A DNA stretch of 58,022 nt from Anaerolineales bacterium (GTDB taxonomy: Bacteria > Chloroflexota > Anaerolineae > Anaerolineales > Villigracilaceae). The notes under the pieces were generated by a model. That model ran no database searches. It was not told where the DNA came from and saw only the letters and a list, made by a program, of their open reading frames with translations. The stretch lies in the NCBI GenBank assembly GCA_016934715.1, contig JAFGSI010000021.1, positions 1-58,022 of the forward strand. The letters are read 5' to 3'. Shown here one piece after another: positions 1 to 7,472 of the stretch; the stretch's first letter is position 1, and each line of letters begins with the position of its first letter. The position numbers were made by a program, and so were the translations under genes.

Positions 1-71
1 GCCTGCCCAGTCGGTCCAGGAGAAGATCGATCCATACCCGGATGATGGACCTCGTGTATGGATATCCCTTT

Positions 72-239
72 TTACAGAGGGTAGCCCCTGCGCACCTCGA
101 TGGCCCGCTCGAGGCCGGCTTCATCCAGGGAAGCCCGGTGGGCTTCAGGACGGGCATGGGTCTCGGGCAGGATTCCCCTGTCCGCCAAATTGCTGGAGCC
201 GGCCTCGCGCGGGTATCCGCCTGGCCAATCCACCGTCAC
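72..239 (-). CDS. possible 55-aa translationally coupled small protein
   Basis: A GTG-started frame whose start codon overlaps the TGA stop of the upstream RNA methyltransferase gene in a GTGA arrangement, and which runs 55 codons to a TAA. The overlap is what coupled genes look like, and the predicted product is charged and fairly ordinary in composition (it ends ERAIEVRRGYPL). I recognise no family and it has no separate ribosome binding site. It may be a real short gene, a remnant, or chance. Confidence 0.25.
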   Translation of the reverse strand: MTVDWPGGYPREAGSSNLADRGILPETHARPEAHRASLDEAGLERAIEVRRGYPL

Positions 240-1012
240 AACGTTCTCCTCTGTCTTACCACCTCGAACATCAACACCGCTCCCGCCACCCCGGCATTGA
301 GCGACTCGCTCCCTCCGGGCATGGGGATGCTGATCTTAACATTCGCCAGTTCGCTGGCCTGCACGCTTGCCCCTTCCGCCTCGCCGCCGACGATCAAGGC
401 CAGCGGCGAACGCAGGTCGATTTCCCAACAGGCAGTACCTTGCATGTCAGCCAGAAACACATGCAGCCCCACTGATCCGCTGATTCGACGAATCGCATCC
501 CAGGCAAGGGGCTGGATTGGCAAACGAAAATGCGCCCCCATCCCGGCCCGCACCACCTTGGGGGCAAAGGGATCGGTGGTCTCGGGCGGGATCAGAGCCG
601 CCTGGACACCGGCGGCGGCAGCGGTGCGCAGCAGCGTTCCCAGGTTGCCAGGATCACGGATCTGGTCTGGAATGATAACGAAATTCAGCGTTTGGGGGAG
701 GGGCAGCAGGGCAAGGTCCAGCACGGCGACAAGGCCCTGAGAGTTACCGGTGTCGCTCAACGACTGGAGCAGGTGTTCGGCCACCAGTTCGCACTCGGTT
801 CCCCTTGATCGAAGCTTGCTGACGAGCTCCTGCCCCCGCTCGCTCAGGCTTTCGGAATACAGCCCAAAACGGAACGGCCAGCCGCTCGCGGCGGCCTCCT
901 CCACCAGCCGGATGCCCTCGGCCACGAAGGCCTCCCCCTGGCGGCGCTCCTTCGGGCGGCCGAGCAGAGCCCGGGCCAGTTTCACCTTAGGATTCTGCGC
1001 CGAAGTGATCAT
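236..1012 (-). CDS. TrmH/SpoU family RNA 2'-O-methyltransferase
   Basis: Transfers a methyl group from S-adenosylmethionine to a ribose 2'-OH in rRNA or tRNA. The 258-aa protein has an N-terminal substrate-binding part (residues 1-100, with NPKVKLARALLGRPKER typical of 23S rRNA G2251-like enzymes) and a C-terminal SPOUT knot. The SPOUT motifs are visible: DPGNLGTLLRTA near 120-131, IVGGEAEG near 207 and IPMPGGSESLNAGVAGAV near 229. The start overlaps the end of the macrodomain gene by 26 bases, so the two are probably co-transcribed. The exact target nucleotide cannot be told from sequence. Confidence 0.9.
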   Translation of the reverse strand: MITSAQNPKVKLARALLGRPKERRQGEAFVAEGIRLVEEAAASGWPFRFGLYSESLSERGQELVSKLRSRGTECELVAEHLLQSLSDTGNSQGLVAVLDLALLPLPQTLNFVIIPDQIRDPGNLGTLLRTAAAAGVQAALIPPETTDPFAPKVVRAGMGAHFRLPIQPLAWDAIRRISGSVGLHVFLADMQGTACWEIDLRSPLALIVGGEAEGASVQASELANVKISIPMPGGSESLNAGVAGAVLMFEVVRQRRTL

Positions 1013-1559
1013 GCCATATCCTCTGAAAGAGATCCACCGATGACCCGTCGAACAGCACCAGCCGGACCAGGGTGAGGCCTGAGTCCGGGGTGGCTGTAAA
1101 ATAGGATTTCAAAGCGCTGAAAATAACCTCTGCGGCACGGTCCCTGGGAAAACCGAAGGTGCCGGTCGAGAGGGCTGGCAGGGCCAGGGAGACCAGCCCG
1201 AGCCGGTCGGCAACGCGCAGGGATCCGGTCACCGCGGCAGCCAGTTTGACGTCCTCTTCCCCCGCGCCCCACACCGGTCCGACGGCGTGGATGACGTAGC
1301 GGCAGGGCAGGTCTCCGCCCGAGGTCCAGGCCGGTTCGGCGTGGCTGACGGGGCCATGCCCGCGCACCCAGGTATTCGACTCGCACTGGATCGTCGCTCC
1401 GCCGCGCCGGACGATCGCCCCGGCCACCCCTGCGCCGTGGGCCAGGTCCGCGTTGGCAGCGTTGACGATCGCCCCGGTCATTTCGGAGGTGATATCGCCC
1501 TGGACGAGTTGGATGATCTGTCCGGCTGGCAGGCTGGTTTCGATCAACAGGGTGTTCAC
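987..1559 (-). CDS. macrodomain protein (ADP-ribose / O-acetyl-ADP-ribose hydrolase type)
   Basis: A 190-aa single macrodomain. The ADP-ribose binding signatures are GDIT at 21-24, VNAANADLAHGAGVAGAI at 32-49 and PALSTGTFGFP at 128-138. Relatives (YmdB/MacroD class) remove ADP-ribose from proteins or deacetylate O-acetyl-ADP-ribose, but activity here is inferred. The start is a GTG with no Shine-Dalgarno. A TACAAT hexamer (1566-1571) lies only 6 nt upstream, so the mRNA is probably leaderless. It is the first gene of a small minus-strand unit with the RNA methyltransferase. Confidence 0.88.
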   Translation of the reverse strand: MNTLLIETSLPAGQIIQLVQGDITSEMTGAIVNAANADLAHGAGVAGAIVRRGGATIQCESNTWVRGHGPVSHAEPAWTSGGDLPCRYVIHAVGPVWGAGEEDVKLAAAVTGSLRVADRLGLVSLALPALSTGTFGFPRDRAAEVIFSALKSYFTATPDSGLTLVRLVLFDGSSVDLFQRIWHDHFGAES

Positions 1560-1577
1560 AGGGATATTGTACCCCCG

Positions 1578-2294
1578 TTATAAGAGTGCCCTCAACTCCG
1601 CCAGCGCCCGGACGATCCTTCCCGGGACGGCTGGGCTCTCGGCGGACAGGCTGTTCCCTTCGAAGTCGACCCAGACTGTGTCCAGGCCGAGTTCGCCAGC
1701 CGGCAGGATATCGCGCTCGAGATCATCGCCCACCATCCAGGTTTCAGCTGGAGAGGCGTCCAGCGCCTGCAGAGCTGCCTGGAAGACGCGCCGATCCGGC
1801 TTGCCCGTGCCGAATTCGCCCTCGATGAGGGTCGTTTCGAAGTAGCGCGCCAGGTCGAAGCGGCGGATCTTGCTGCGCTGGAATTCAGAACTGCCGTTCG
1901 TGACCAGCCCCATGCGGATGCCTCGCTGCTGGAAGGCCTGCAGCGCCTCGATCGCGCCCGGGAAAGGTGTGACCCACTCCTCCCGTCGCAGGGTAAAGGC
2001 ATCGGCGATCTCGTCTCCCAGGGCGGTCTGCTGGACCTGCAGTTCGGCCAGTGCCTGCCGCAGGACGTCGCGGCGGGCAGTCGGGAGGTCCAACCGGCCC
2101 AGGCGGTGCCGTTCGGGGTCCGACCAGTAATCGTCGGACGAGCGGCGAATGGCCGCCCGCAACAGGGCGGCCTCCACGCCAATGCGGGGGGCATAATCCT
2201 GGCACAATTCCCGCCAGCAGCAGCGACCGCTTGCGGTGTAATCCAGGATTGTGTCATCGAGGTCGAGCAGCAGGCAGGGAGGCAGGGTCGTCAT
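1578..2294 (-). CDS. HAD-superfamily hydrolase (YjjG/phosphoglycolate phosphatase-like)
   Basis: A phosphatase of the haloacid dehalogenase fold, 238 aa. The nucleophile motif DLDDT is at 11-15, preceded by a hydrophobic strand. Motif II is VTNGSS, motif III is the Lys in GTGKPDRRVF, and motif IV is VGDDLERDI. The helical cap lies between motifs I and II, as in class C1 nucleotidases. The likely substrate is a small phosphomonoester such as a nucleotide. ATG 2294 is preferred over the adjacent GTG: TAGAAT (2301-2306) sits 6 nt upstream and there is no Shine-Dalgarno, so it is probably leaderless. Confidence 0.85.
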   Translation of the reverse strand: MTTLPPCLLLDLDDTILDYTASGRCCWRELCQDYAPRIGVEAALLRAAIRRSSDDYWSDPERHRLGRLDLPTARRDVLRQALAELQVQQTALGDEIADAFTLRREEWVTPFPGAIEALQAFQQRGIRMGLVTNGSSEFQRSKIRRFDLARYFETTLIEGEFGTGKPDRRVFQAALQALDASPAETWMVGDDLERDILPAGELGLDTVWVDFEGNSLSAESPAVPGRIVRALAELRALL

Positions 2295-2321
2295 CACAGG
2301 ATTCTAGCATCAATCCACAGA

Positions 2322-2359
2322 CAAGAAAACGTCCCGCAGATCCAACCCTGCGGGACGTT
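2322..2359 (-). terminator. Rho-independent terminator of the rplT operon
   Basis: A perfect 12-bp stem (AACGTCCCGCAG with CTGCGGGACGTT) and an 8-nt loop, followed on the minus strand by TTCTTGT. It lies directly after the rplT stop and before the HAD gene. Confidence 0.8.
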
Positions 2360-2376
2360 CCATGACAATTCGTGTT

Positions 2377-2727
2377 TTATGCTTGACTGGCTTGCGCCAC
2401 GACTGCAGCAAAAGCCTGCGGGTCGCGCACGGCCAGGTCGGCCAGCATCTTGCGGTTGAGGGCGATATTGGCCTTCTTCATGGCCGCCACCAGGCGGCTG
2501 TAGGTCGTGCCGTTCAGGCGGGCGGCGGCGTTGATGCGCGCAATCCACAACCTGCGCAGGTCACGCCGGCGCACGCGGCGGTCACGCGAGGAATACCACA
2601 TGCTCTTGAGCATCGCCTCGTTGGCGCGCCGGAAGAGCAGGTGCTTGGTGCCCCGCTGACCCTTGGTGTATTTCAAGACTTTCTTGTGACGGCGGTAGCC
2701 GTACGGGCCACTCTTTACTCTTGCCAT
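2377..2727 (-). CDS. rplT: 50S ribosomal protein L20
   Basis: Binds 23S rRNA early in large-subunit assembly. At 116 aa it is the usual length. Recognisable by the N-terminus MARVKSGPYGYRRHKKVLK and by the stretch RRDLRRLWIARINAAARLNG. A good Shine-Dalgarno (GGAGG) precedes the ATG. It is last in the infC-rpmI-rplT cluster. In Bacillus and E. coli L20 represses its own operon by binding the leader mRNA; a hairpin in the infC leader (3733-3753) could serve here, which is inference. Confidence 0.98.
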   Translation of the reverse strand: MARVKSGPYGYRRHKKVLKYTKGQRGTKHLLFRRANEAMLKSMWYSSRDRRVRRRDLRRLWIARINAAARLNGTTYSRLVAAMKKANIALNRKMLADLAVRDPQAFAAVVAQASQA

Positions 2728-2852
2728 GTTCTACCTCCTGCGAACCGCCGGGCGTCGGTGCAAGGATTCTCCCTGCGCTCCAGTTGTGTACACCCGTTAG
2801 CCGCAAACCAAAATGGATACGAACTGGTGAAGATCGTGGTTTCGTCTGGAAA

Positions 2853-3083
2853 CTACGACTTCATGTACGGCGCCATGCGCCGGATGCGCTTGATGATCCC
2901 GCGTCCCTGGACGGGAATCATCTTCGGGAACAGGGCCTTCACCCGCTTGGACGTTTTCCGTCGCAGGTGGGCCTTGCCGCCCTTGGTGCGCACGACCATG
3001 CCCGAGCCGGTGACGCCAAAACGTTTCGACGTCGCCTTGTGGGTCTTGAGTTTGAATTTACCAACTCGTTGCTTGCGTGGCAC
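2853..3083 (-). CDS. rpmI: 50S ribosomal protein L35
   Basis: A small basic ribosomal protein of 76 aa, identified by KLKTHKATSKRFGVTGSG. I start it at the GTG codon at 3083, giving VPRKQRVGKFKLKTHK, because AAGGAG lies 8 nt upstream. The longer frame from 3104 would place the Shine-Dalgarno inside the gene and add residues not found in L35. It sits between infC and rplT, with about 125 bp of untranslated sequence before rplT. Confidence 0.95.
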   Translation of the reverse strand: MPRKQRVGKFKLKTHKATSKRFGVTGSGMVVRTKGGKAHLRRKTSKRVKALFPKMIPVQGRGIIKRIRRMAPYMKS

Positions 3084-3108
3084 AGCAATTACTCCTTTAC
3101 ACATGATT

Positions 3109-3130
3109 CCGCGGGAGTGACCTCCCGCGG
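3109..3130 (-). other. strong GC hairpin between infC and rpmI
   Basis: A 22-nt inverted repeat: CCGCGGGAG, 4-nt loop region, CTCCCGCGG. It lies in the infC-rpmI junction without a U-tract, so it is more likely an mRNA processing or stability structure than a terminator. Confidence 0.6.
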
Positions 3131-3134
3131 TGTT

Positions 3135-3707
3135 TCACTGTTCCTCGGCCTGCTCCTCGGCGCCTTCCTCGGGGGTTGCGGGTTTCTTCTTACTTGCTTT
3201 GGAAGGTGCTAGCATCATGGACATGCCTCGGCCTTCGATGGCGGGGGCCTGCTCCACGACGCTCACGTCGCTGAGTGCCTGGGCGATTTCTCTCAGATCT
3301 TCGAGTGCAATCTCCGGATATGTGATCTCGCGGCCGCGGAAGCGGATGGTCACCCGGACCTTCATGTTATGATCGAGCCAGCGGCGGGCGTCATCAACCT
3401 TGAAATCCCGGTGGTGTTCGGTGGTCTTGGGGCGCAGGCGAATCTCCTTGATCTCCACCTTCGTCTGTGCCCGGCGGGCTTCACGGTCTTTCTTCTCCCG
3501 CTCGTACAGGAACTTGCCAAAGTCCATCACCCGGCAAACCGGAGGGCTGGAATTGGGGGCCACCTCGACCAGGTCAAGTTCCGCTTCGCGGGCGATGCGC
3601 AGGGCCTCACGTGTCACCACGACACCGACATTCTCACCCTTGGCATCGATCAACCGCACTTCGGGAACCCGGATTCCTTCGTTGACTCGAAAATCGTTGG
3701 CGCTGAT
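3135..3707 (-). CDS. infC: translation initiation factor IF-3, probable ATC start codon
   Basis: Keeps 30S and 50S subunits apart and checks start codon-anticodon pairing. Both domains are present: the N-domain from residues 1-75 (NDFRVNEGIRVPEVRLID, GKFLYEREKK) and the C-domain from about 85 (EIRLRPKTTEHHRDFK, RFRGREI), with an acidic/lysine tail. The conserved N-terminus is encoded upstream of every ATG, GTG or TTG in the frame, and a TGA closes the frame at 3723-3725. The only plausible initiator is ATC at 3705-3707, 6 nt after GAGGAG. Rare infC starts (AUU in E. coli) underlie IF3 autoregulation. The product is 190 aa. Confidence 0.93.
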   Translation of the reverse strand: MSANDFRVNEGIRVPEVRLIDAKGENVGVVVTREALRIAREAELDLVEVAPNSSPPVCRVMDFGKFLYEREKKDREARRAQTKVEIKEIRLRPKTTEHHRDFKVDDARRWLDHNMKVRVTIRFRGREITYPEIALEDLREIAQALSDVSVVEQAPAIEGRGMSMMLAPSKASKKKPATPEEGAEEQAEEQ

Positions 3708-3732
3708 AAGCTTCTCCTCGTTTCAATAACGC

Positions 3733-3753
3733 AAACCCAGCACGAGGCTGGTT
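3733..3753 (-). promoter_or_regulatory. infC leader hairpin
   Basis: An inverted repeat (AAACCAGC with GCTGGGTTT around CTCGT) lies in the short 5' leader of infC, just upstream of the Shine-Dalgarno. It could be an L20 or IF3 autoregulatory target. The structure is seen; the role is inferred. Confidence 0.45.
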
Positions 3754-3766
3754 TTTAGCGGGGGTG

Positions 3767-3796
3767 ATGATACCATAACCCTATGCGAATCGTCAA
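3767..3796 (-). promoter_or_regulatory. promoter of infC-rpmI-rplT
   Basis: The -35 TTGACG (3791-3796) and -10 TATCAT (3767-3772) are separated by 18 bp. It lies directly after the thrS terminator, so infC can be transcribed independently of thrS. Confidence 0.7.
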
Positions 3797-3807
3797 TGAA
3801 ATGATGC

Positions 3808-3853
3808 AAAAAAGCGCTGTGGGGGACAGTTTTAAGCCATTTGTCCTCCACAG
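3808..3853 (-). terminator. Rho-independent terminator of thrS
   Basis: A 13-bp stem with one mismatch (GCTGTGGAGGACA with TGTCCCCCACAGC), followed by GCTTTTTT on the minus strand, immediately after the thrS stop. Confidence 0.8.
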
Positions 3854-3861
3854 CATTGAAA

Positions 3862-5673
3862 TTACAGCTGGGCTGACCGCGTGCTGATGCGTTCCCTTGC
3901 CCGGGTGATGAATTCGGCCAGCGGGATATTGTCCTGGCGCGAACCATCCCGAACCCGCAGCGAGACCATCCCAGCGCTGGCTTCGTTCTCGCCGACTACC
4001 AGCATGTAAGGCACTTTCATCAGTTGCGCTTCGCGGATCTTGGCATTCATGCGTTGGGAACTGATATCCACGCTGGCCCGGATGCCCTGCTCGCGCAATT
4101 GGGCAACGATCGCCGCCCCGTACGCGTTCTGGTTATCGGTGATCGGGATGACCCGCACGTGCTCCGGGCTGAGCCAGACCGGGAAGGCTCCGGCGTAGTG
4201 CTCGATCAGGAATCCGATCATGCGCTCGTGGGTCGAGAGCGGGGCACGGTGGATGCACAGTGGCGTCTCCTCGACCCCGTCCCTGTTCATGAAGACCAGG
4301 TCGAAGCGCTCGGGGACAGCAAAGTCCACCTGGTTGGTCGCCAGGGTGAATTCCTTCCCGATCGCCGACCAGATCTGGACGTCGATCTTGGGTCCGTAGA
4401 AGGCCGCCTCATCCTGGGCTTCGACGAACGGTACGCCTCCGTTCTGCATCGCCCGCCGGACCATCTCTTCTGTCTTGAGCCACAGGCGCTCGTTATCAAC
4501 ATACTTCTTGCCCAGGCCGGCCTTGCCATGCAGGCTGAAGCGCATGCTGTACTTCCCGATCCCAAACAGATCGAAGTACTTCTTGTACAGGTCGATGACG
4601 CCCATGAACTCCTGTTCAAACTGGTCCTCCGAACAGTAAATGTGGGCATCGTTCATCTGCATGGAACGGACGCGCATCAGGCCGAACAACTCGCCCGATT
4701 TCTCATAGCGGTAGCAGGTGCCGTACTCGGCCAGGCGAACCGGCAGGTCGCGGTAGGAACGCGGCTTGGAACTGAAAATCTTGTGATGCATCGGGCAGTT
4801 CATCGGCTTGACGTAATACTTGATGCCCTCGATCTCCATTGGCGGGTACATCGACTCGGCATAGTATGGCAGGTGGCCGGAGCGCACAAACAGGTCCTCC
4901 TTCGTCAGGTGTGGGGTCCGGACGCGTACGTAGCCGGCCTTATCTTCCATCTCTTTCGCCAGGGCCTCGAGCTCATCGATTATGACAGCGCCGCGCGGCA
5001 GCCACAGGGGCAGGCCCGGACCGACCTCGTCCTCATAGAAGAAGATCTCCAGTTCCTTGCCCAGCTTGCGGTGATCGCGCGCCTTGGCTTCCTCAAGCAT
5101 GTGCAGGTACTCTTCCAGTTCCTTGGAAGTGGACCAGGCCGTGCCATAGATGCGGGTCAGCATCGGGTTGTGTTCGTCGCCGCGCCAGTAAGCCCCGGCG
5201 ATCGACATCAACTTGACCGCCGACGGGTTGATCTGGCGGGTGCTCTCGACGTGCGGGCCGCGGCACAGGTCCGTGAAGGAGTCATGCTGGTAGATCGAGA
5301 TCTCCGGCTTCTCCTCCAGCGGATTGCCGTACTCGTCGAAGCCGCCCTGCTCCAGCCCCTCGATCAACTCGAGTTTATAGGGCTGCTCCTTGAAAACCTG
5401 GCGCGCCTCGTCAGCGGAGAGCACCTTCTTGACAAAGGGGTGTCCGCCGGCGATGATCTGGCGCATACGTTTCTCGATCTTCTCCAGGTCGTCTTCCTTG
5501 ATCGGCTCGGGCAGTTCGAAGTCGTAATAGAAGCCGTTCTCAACCGGCGGACCAATCGTGTACCTGGCCCCCGGATAGAAGTCCAGCACGGCCTGGGCCA
5601 TCACGTGGGCCGCCGAGTGACGGATGCGGTAGAGTAGCGTATCCTCGTAACGCTCTTCCGGTTGTTGAGACAT
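3862..5673 (-). CDS. thrS: threonyl-tRNA synthetase, form without the TGS domain
   Basis: Charges tRNA-Thr in the cytoplasm. The 603-aa protein begins directly with the editing domain. HSAAH near residue 20 and CRGPHV near 135 supply the four editing residues (H, H, C, H). The class II catalytic core follows, with the zinc Cys in MNCPMHH, motif 2 RYEKSGELFGLMRVR, and IHRAPLSTHERM. The anticodon-binding domain is at the end (VRVIPITDNQNAYG). The N-terminal TGS domain of the E. coli enzyme is absent. The ATG at 5673 was chosen because GGAGGTGA precedes it. A T-box leader lies upstream. Confidence 0.97.
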   Translation of the reverse strand: MSQQPEERYEDTLLYRIRHSAAHVMAQAVLDFYPGARYTIGPPVENGFYYDFELPEPIKEDDLEKIEKRMRQIIAGGHPFVKKVLSADEARQVFKEQPYKLELIEGLEQGGFDEYGNPLEEKPEISIYQHDSFTDLCRGPHVESTRQINPSAVKLMSIAGAYWRGDEHNPMLTRIYGTAWSTSKELEEYLHMLEEAKARDHRKLGKELEIFFYEDEVGPGLPLWLPRGAVIIDELEALAKEMEDKAGYVRVRTPHLTKEDLFVRSGHLPYYAESMYPPMEIEGIKYYVKPMNCPMHHKIFSSKPRSYRDLPVRLAEYGTCYRYEKSGELFGLMRVRSMQMNDAHIYCSEDQFEQEFMGVIDLYKKYFDLFGIGKYSMRFSLHGKAGLGKKYVDNERLWLKTEEMVRRAMQNGGVPFVEAQDEAAFYGPKIDVQIWSAIGKEFTLATNQVDFAVPERFDLVFMNRDGVEETPLCIHRAPLSTHERMIGFLIEHYAGAFPVWLSPEHVRVIPITDNQNAYGAAIVAQLREQGIRASVDISSQRMNAKIREAQLMKVPYMLVVGENEASAGMVSLRVRDGSRQDNIPLAEFITRARERISTRSAQL

Positions 5674-5883
5674 GATCACCTCCAAATCGCCTAAATTTTC
5701 GCTTCAATATTCTGGCGGGCCTTTTCATGGAAATTCTCCAACGCCATGGGACCAGAATTCTCACCCGGGCGCTGACGTAGTGCCACGCCGTTACCTTCCA
5801 TATTCCATATCCCCGACGATGAGCATAGAGGGGAACTTTTCCAGTGGAACGTCCTCTCTCTTTTCATCGACCTGGCAGTCCGC

Positions 5884-6188
5884 TAAAACAAAAACTCTCG
5901 CCCGAATTTCGGGGCGAGAGACGTTCAACGCTCACGCGGTTCCACCCGACTTTGCCCCGAGCGAAGCGAGGGATCTCCTCGCCCGGGACTTCTCCTTGGG
6001 GGCCGCTAACGGGGCCAGCCGTTCGGCTTACTTGTGCGGGCGAATCAGACTTCGCCTTTACGTTCGGCTTCACGCTCGCGGGTGGTTTTCAGCAGTGGAC
6101 CCGTCCGGGGCAGGTTCTCAGTCGTGACCTGCTCTTCCTGTCGGGGGTGCTCCGCTTACTCGTCCCGGTCAGTGCGTTTGGAAGGAAT
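5884..6188 (-). promoter_or_regulatory. T-box riboswitch controlling thrS
   Basis: The leader binds uncharged tRNA-Thr and lets transcription continue. The T-box core GGGTGGAACCGCG is at 5935-5947. It is followed by a terminator stem (CTCTCGCCC and its complement, 5895-5920) and TTTTTGTTTT. Upstream are the stem III-type CCGTTA element and an AGTA element near the 5' end. Two adjacent ACC codons at 6081-6086 are candidate threonine specifiers; I could not fold stem I to choose between them. About 210 nt separate the terminator from the thrS start. Confidence 0.9.
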
Positions 6189-6194
6189 GGGACA

Positions 6195-6222
6195 ATTATA
6201 TGCCGCTTTCAGGGCTTGTCAA
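6195..6222 (-). promoter_or_regulatory. consensus sigma-70 promoter of the thrS T-box transcript
   Basis: TTGACA (6217-6222) and TATAAT (6195-6200) with a 16-bp spacer; both hexamers match consensus exactly. The predicted transcript start is near 6188. Confidence 0.9.
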
Positions 6223-6232
6223 GCGCCGCGTA

Positions 6233-6277
6233 GATCGAAAAACCGGAAAGGACAGGTGCCTATCCGGTTTTTCGATC
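6233..6277. terminator. bidirectional terminator
   Basis: A perfect 15-bp inverted repeat (GATCGAAAAACCGGA with its complement), 15-nt loop, and A/T runs on both arms. It ends the DUF981 gene and insulates the thrS promoter beside it. Confidence 0.8.
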
Positions 6278-6287
6278 CTGAATGCTC

Positions 6288-6860
6288 CTATTTCATGGTG
6301 GGGGGCAGCCAAACCTGGAAACTTTCCATATGGCCCCACAGGGCATTGTAGAAGGTGAACGCCCACAACAGGGCGGTGATCAGGAGCACAATGGCTGCGA
6401 TCAGGCGAAAGGTCCTGTTCTTCAACAGGCCGAAGACCGGATAGGCCAGCACACCGCCCAGACCGGCCAAGATGAATCCGATGCCGGAGAAGAGGGGTTC
6501 CTTGGTAATCTGAAGCGAGATGATGCGCACACCGACGACTACAGCGTAGACGCCAGCAAAGAAGGCGTAGATGGTGATCGGGCGCAGATCCCAGCGCTGG
6601 CTGAGGGCGAGGCCAGTGGCCAGGAAGACCGCCCCGAACAGGGTGGTAGCTTCGCCGTATGCGATGTTATAACTGCCGGGCAGTGGCCAGGTGAAGGTGA
6701 GCACCAGCCCGAGCACCACGCCGAGCAGGCCGGTGATGCCGAAACCAGCCGCATAAGGGCGCTGGTCGTCCGCCTCGTAGCCCTTGTAGAGATAGTGGGC
6801 CAACAGGGCTGTACCGGCTACCAAGTTGATCATGATGATGGTCAAGTAATCAATGAACAT
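6288..6860 (-). CDS. DUF981-like integral membrane protein
   Basis: A 190-aa hydrophobic protein with about six or seven predicted membrane segments and short loops. It begins MFIDYLTIIMINLVAGTA and contains YAAGFGITGLLGVVLGLVLT. It resembles DUF981 membrane proteins, whose function is unknown. ATG 6860 was chosen because AGGAG is 8-9 nt upstream; the longer frame starts inside the promoter area (a TATAAT lies at 6901-6906). It is a single-gene unit between two terminators. Confidence 0.7.
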   Translation of the reverse strand: MFIDYLTIIMINLVAGTALLAHYLYKGYEADDQRPYAAGFGITGLLGVVLGLVLTFTWPLPGSYNIAYGEATTLFGAVFLATGLALSQRWDLRPITIYAFFAGVYAVVVGVRIISLQITKEPLFSGIGFILAGLGGVLAYPVFGLLKNRTFRLIAAIVLLITALLWAFTFYNALWGHMESFQVWLPPTMK

Positions 6861-6956
6861 TGATGGGGCTCCTTTTGGGTTGCAAAAATATAATCTCCTT
6901 ATTATAACCCAATTTGTCCCATTAATATCTGGTTGGTGGCCCAGATGACCCAAACG

Positions 6957-6977
6957 AAAAAGCCCCGCGAGGGGCTT
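6957..6977 (-). terminator. terminator of tRNA-Val
   Basis: The hairpin AGCCCC-TCGC-GGGGCT followed by TTTTTCG on the minus strand, 6 nt after the tRNA 3' end. Confidence 0.8.
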
Positions 6978-6982
6978 TCCTG

Positions 6983-7056
6983 TGGGCGGAATAGGACTCG
7001 AACCTACGACCTCTGCGATGTCAACGCAGTGCTCTAACCAACTGAGCTATCCGCCC
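6983..7056 (-). tRNA. tRNA-Val (anticodon GAC)
   Basis: A full cloverleaf of 74 nt. The acceptor pairs GGGCGGA with TCCGCCC, discriminator A. The D arm is GCTC/GAGC, the anticodon stem CTGCG/CGCAG around TTGACAT, and the T arm GTAGG-TTCGAGT-CCTAT. Anticodon GAC reads valine GUC/GUU. CCA is not encoded. It matches the GTC specifier candidate of the valS T-box in this window. Confidence 0.97.
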
Positions 7057-7149
7057 GATAAGAGGGGCATATTATAACGAGTGTATTTGGATTTGGCAAT
7101 AGAAAAAGCTCCCGTTGCCAGGAGCTTCTGCGTGCGGAGTGTTGCTGCG

Positions 7150-7344
7150 CTAGGCTTTCTTCAGCACCGGCAGACCGTTGGCGGTCTCAGCCACCTGGTA
7201 GCCCTGGGGAACGGCGTCCAGCGTCCCGGCCTTCGGTTCCTTGGCAAAGAAGTACAGGGTCTGGGTCTTTCCGCTTTTGAGGGTCGTGACTTTAGAATGC
7301 AGATAGTAGGTCACACCTTTTTTATTAGTATAGCTGAATGCCAT
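7150..7344 (-). CDS. 64-aa conserved-looking small protein
   Basis: A small soluble basic protein beginning MAFSYTNKKGVTYYLHSK and continuing with a TLKSGKTQTLYFFAK segment, apparently a compact beta-rich fold. Similar short proteins appear, from memory, in Chloroflexota genomes without assigned function. The ATG at 7344 is supported by AAAGGAG 6 nt upstream; an earlier in-frame start at 7374 lacks one. It stands alone between the tRNA gene and the divergent sortase gene. Confidence 0.75.
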   Translation of the reverse strand: MAFSYTNKKGVTYYLHSKVTTLKSGKTQTLYFFAKEPKAGTLDAVPQGYQVAETANGLPVLKKA

Positions 7345-7472
7345 TTCATGCTCCTTTCGGGTTGTTGAATTCATTATACAGCAAATGCCGGACCTGACAA
7401 GTACAAATCTGGAAGTCCGCGGGGCTCCAAACGAAGCAGGAAACGACGATCAGTCGCGGTATAATCGCCTTC

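Noticed and set aside
3135-3659. infC starting at GTG 3659
   Set aside because: It would remove the conserved N-terminus encoded upstream in the same frame and has no Shine-Dalgarno.
4024-5637. Long plus-strand open frame opposite thrS
   Set aside because: Antisense shadow of a certain gene in GC-rich DNA; no family motif.
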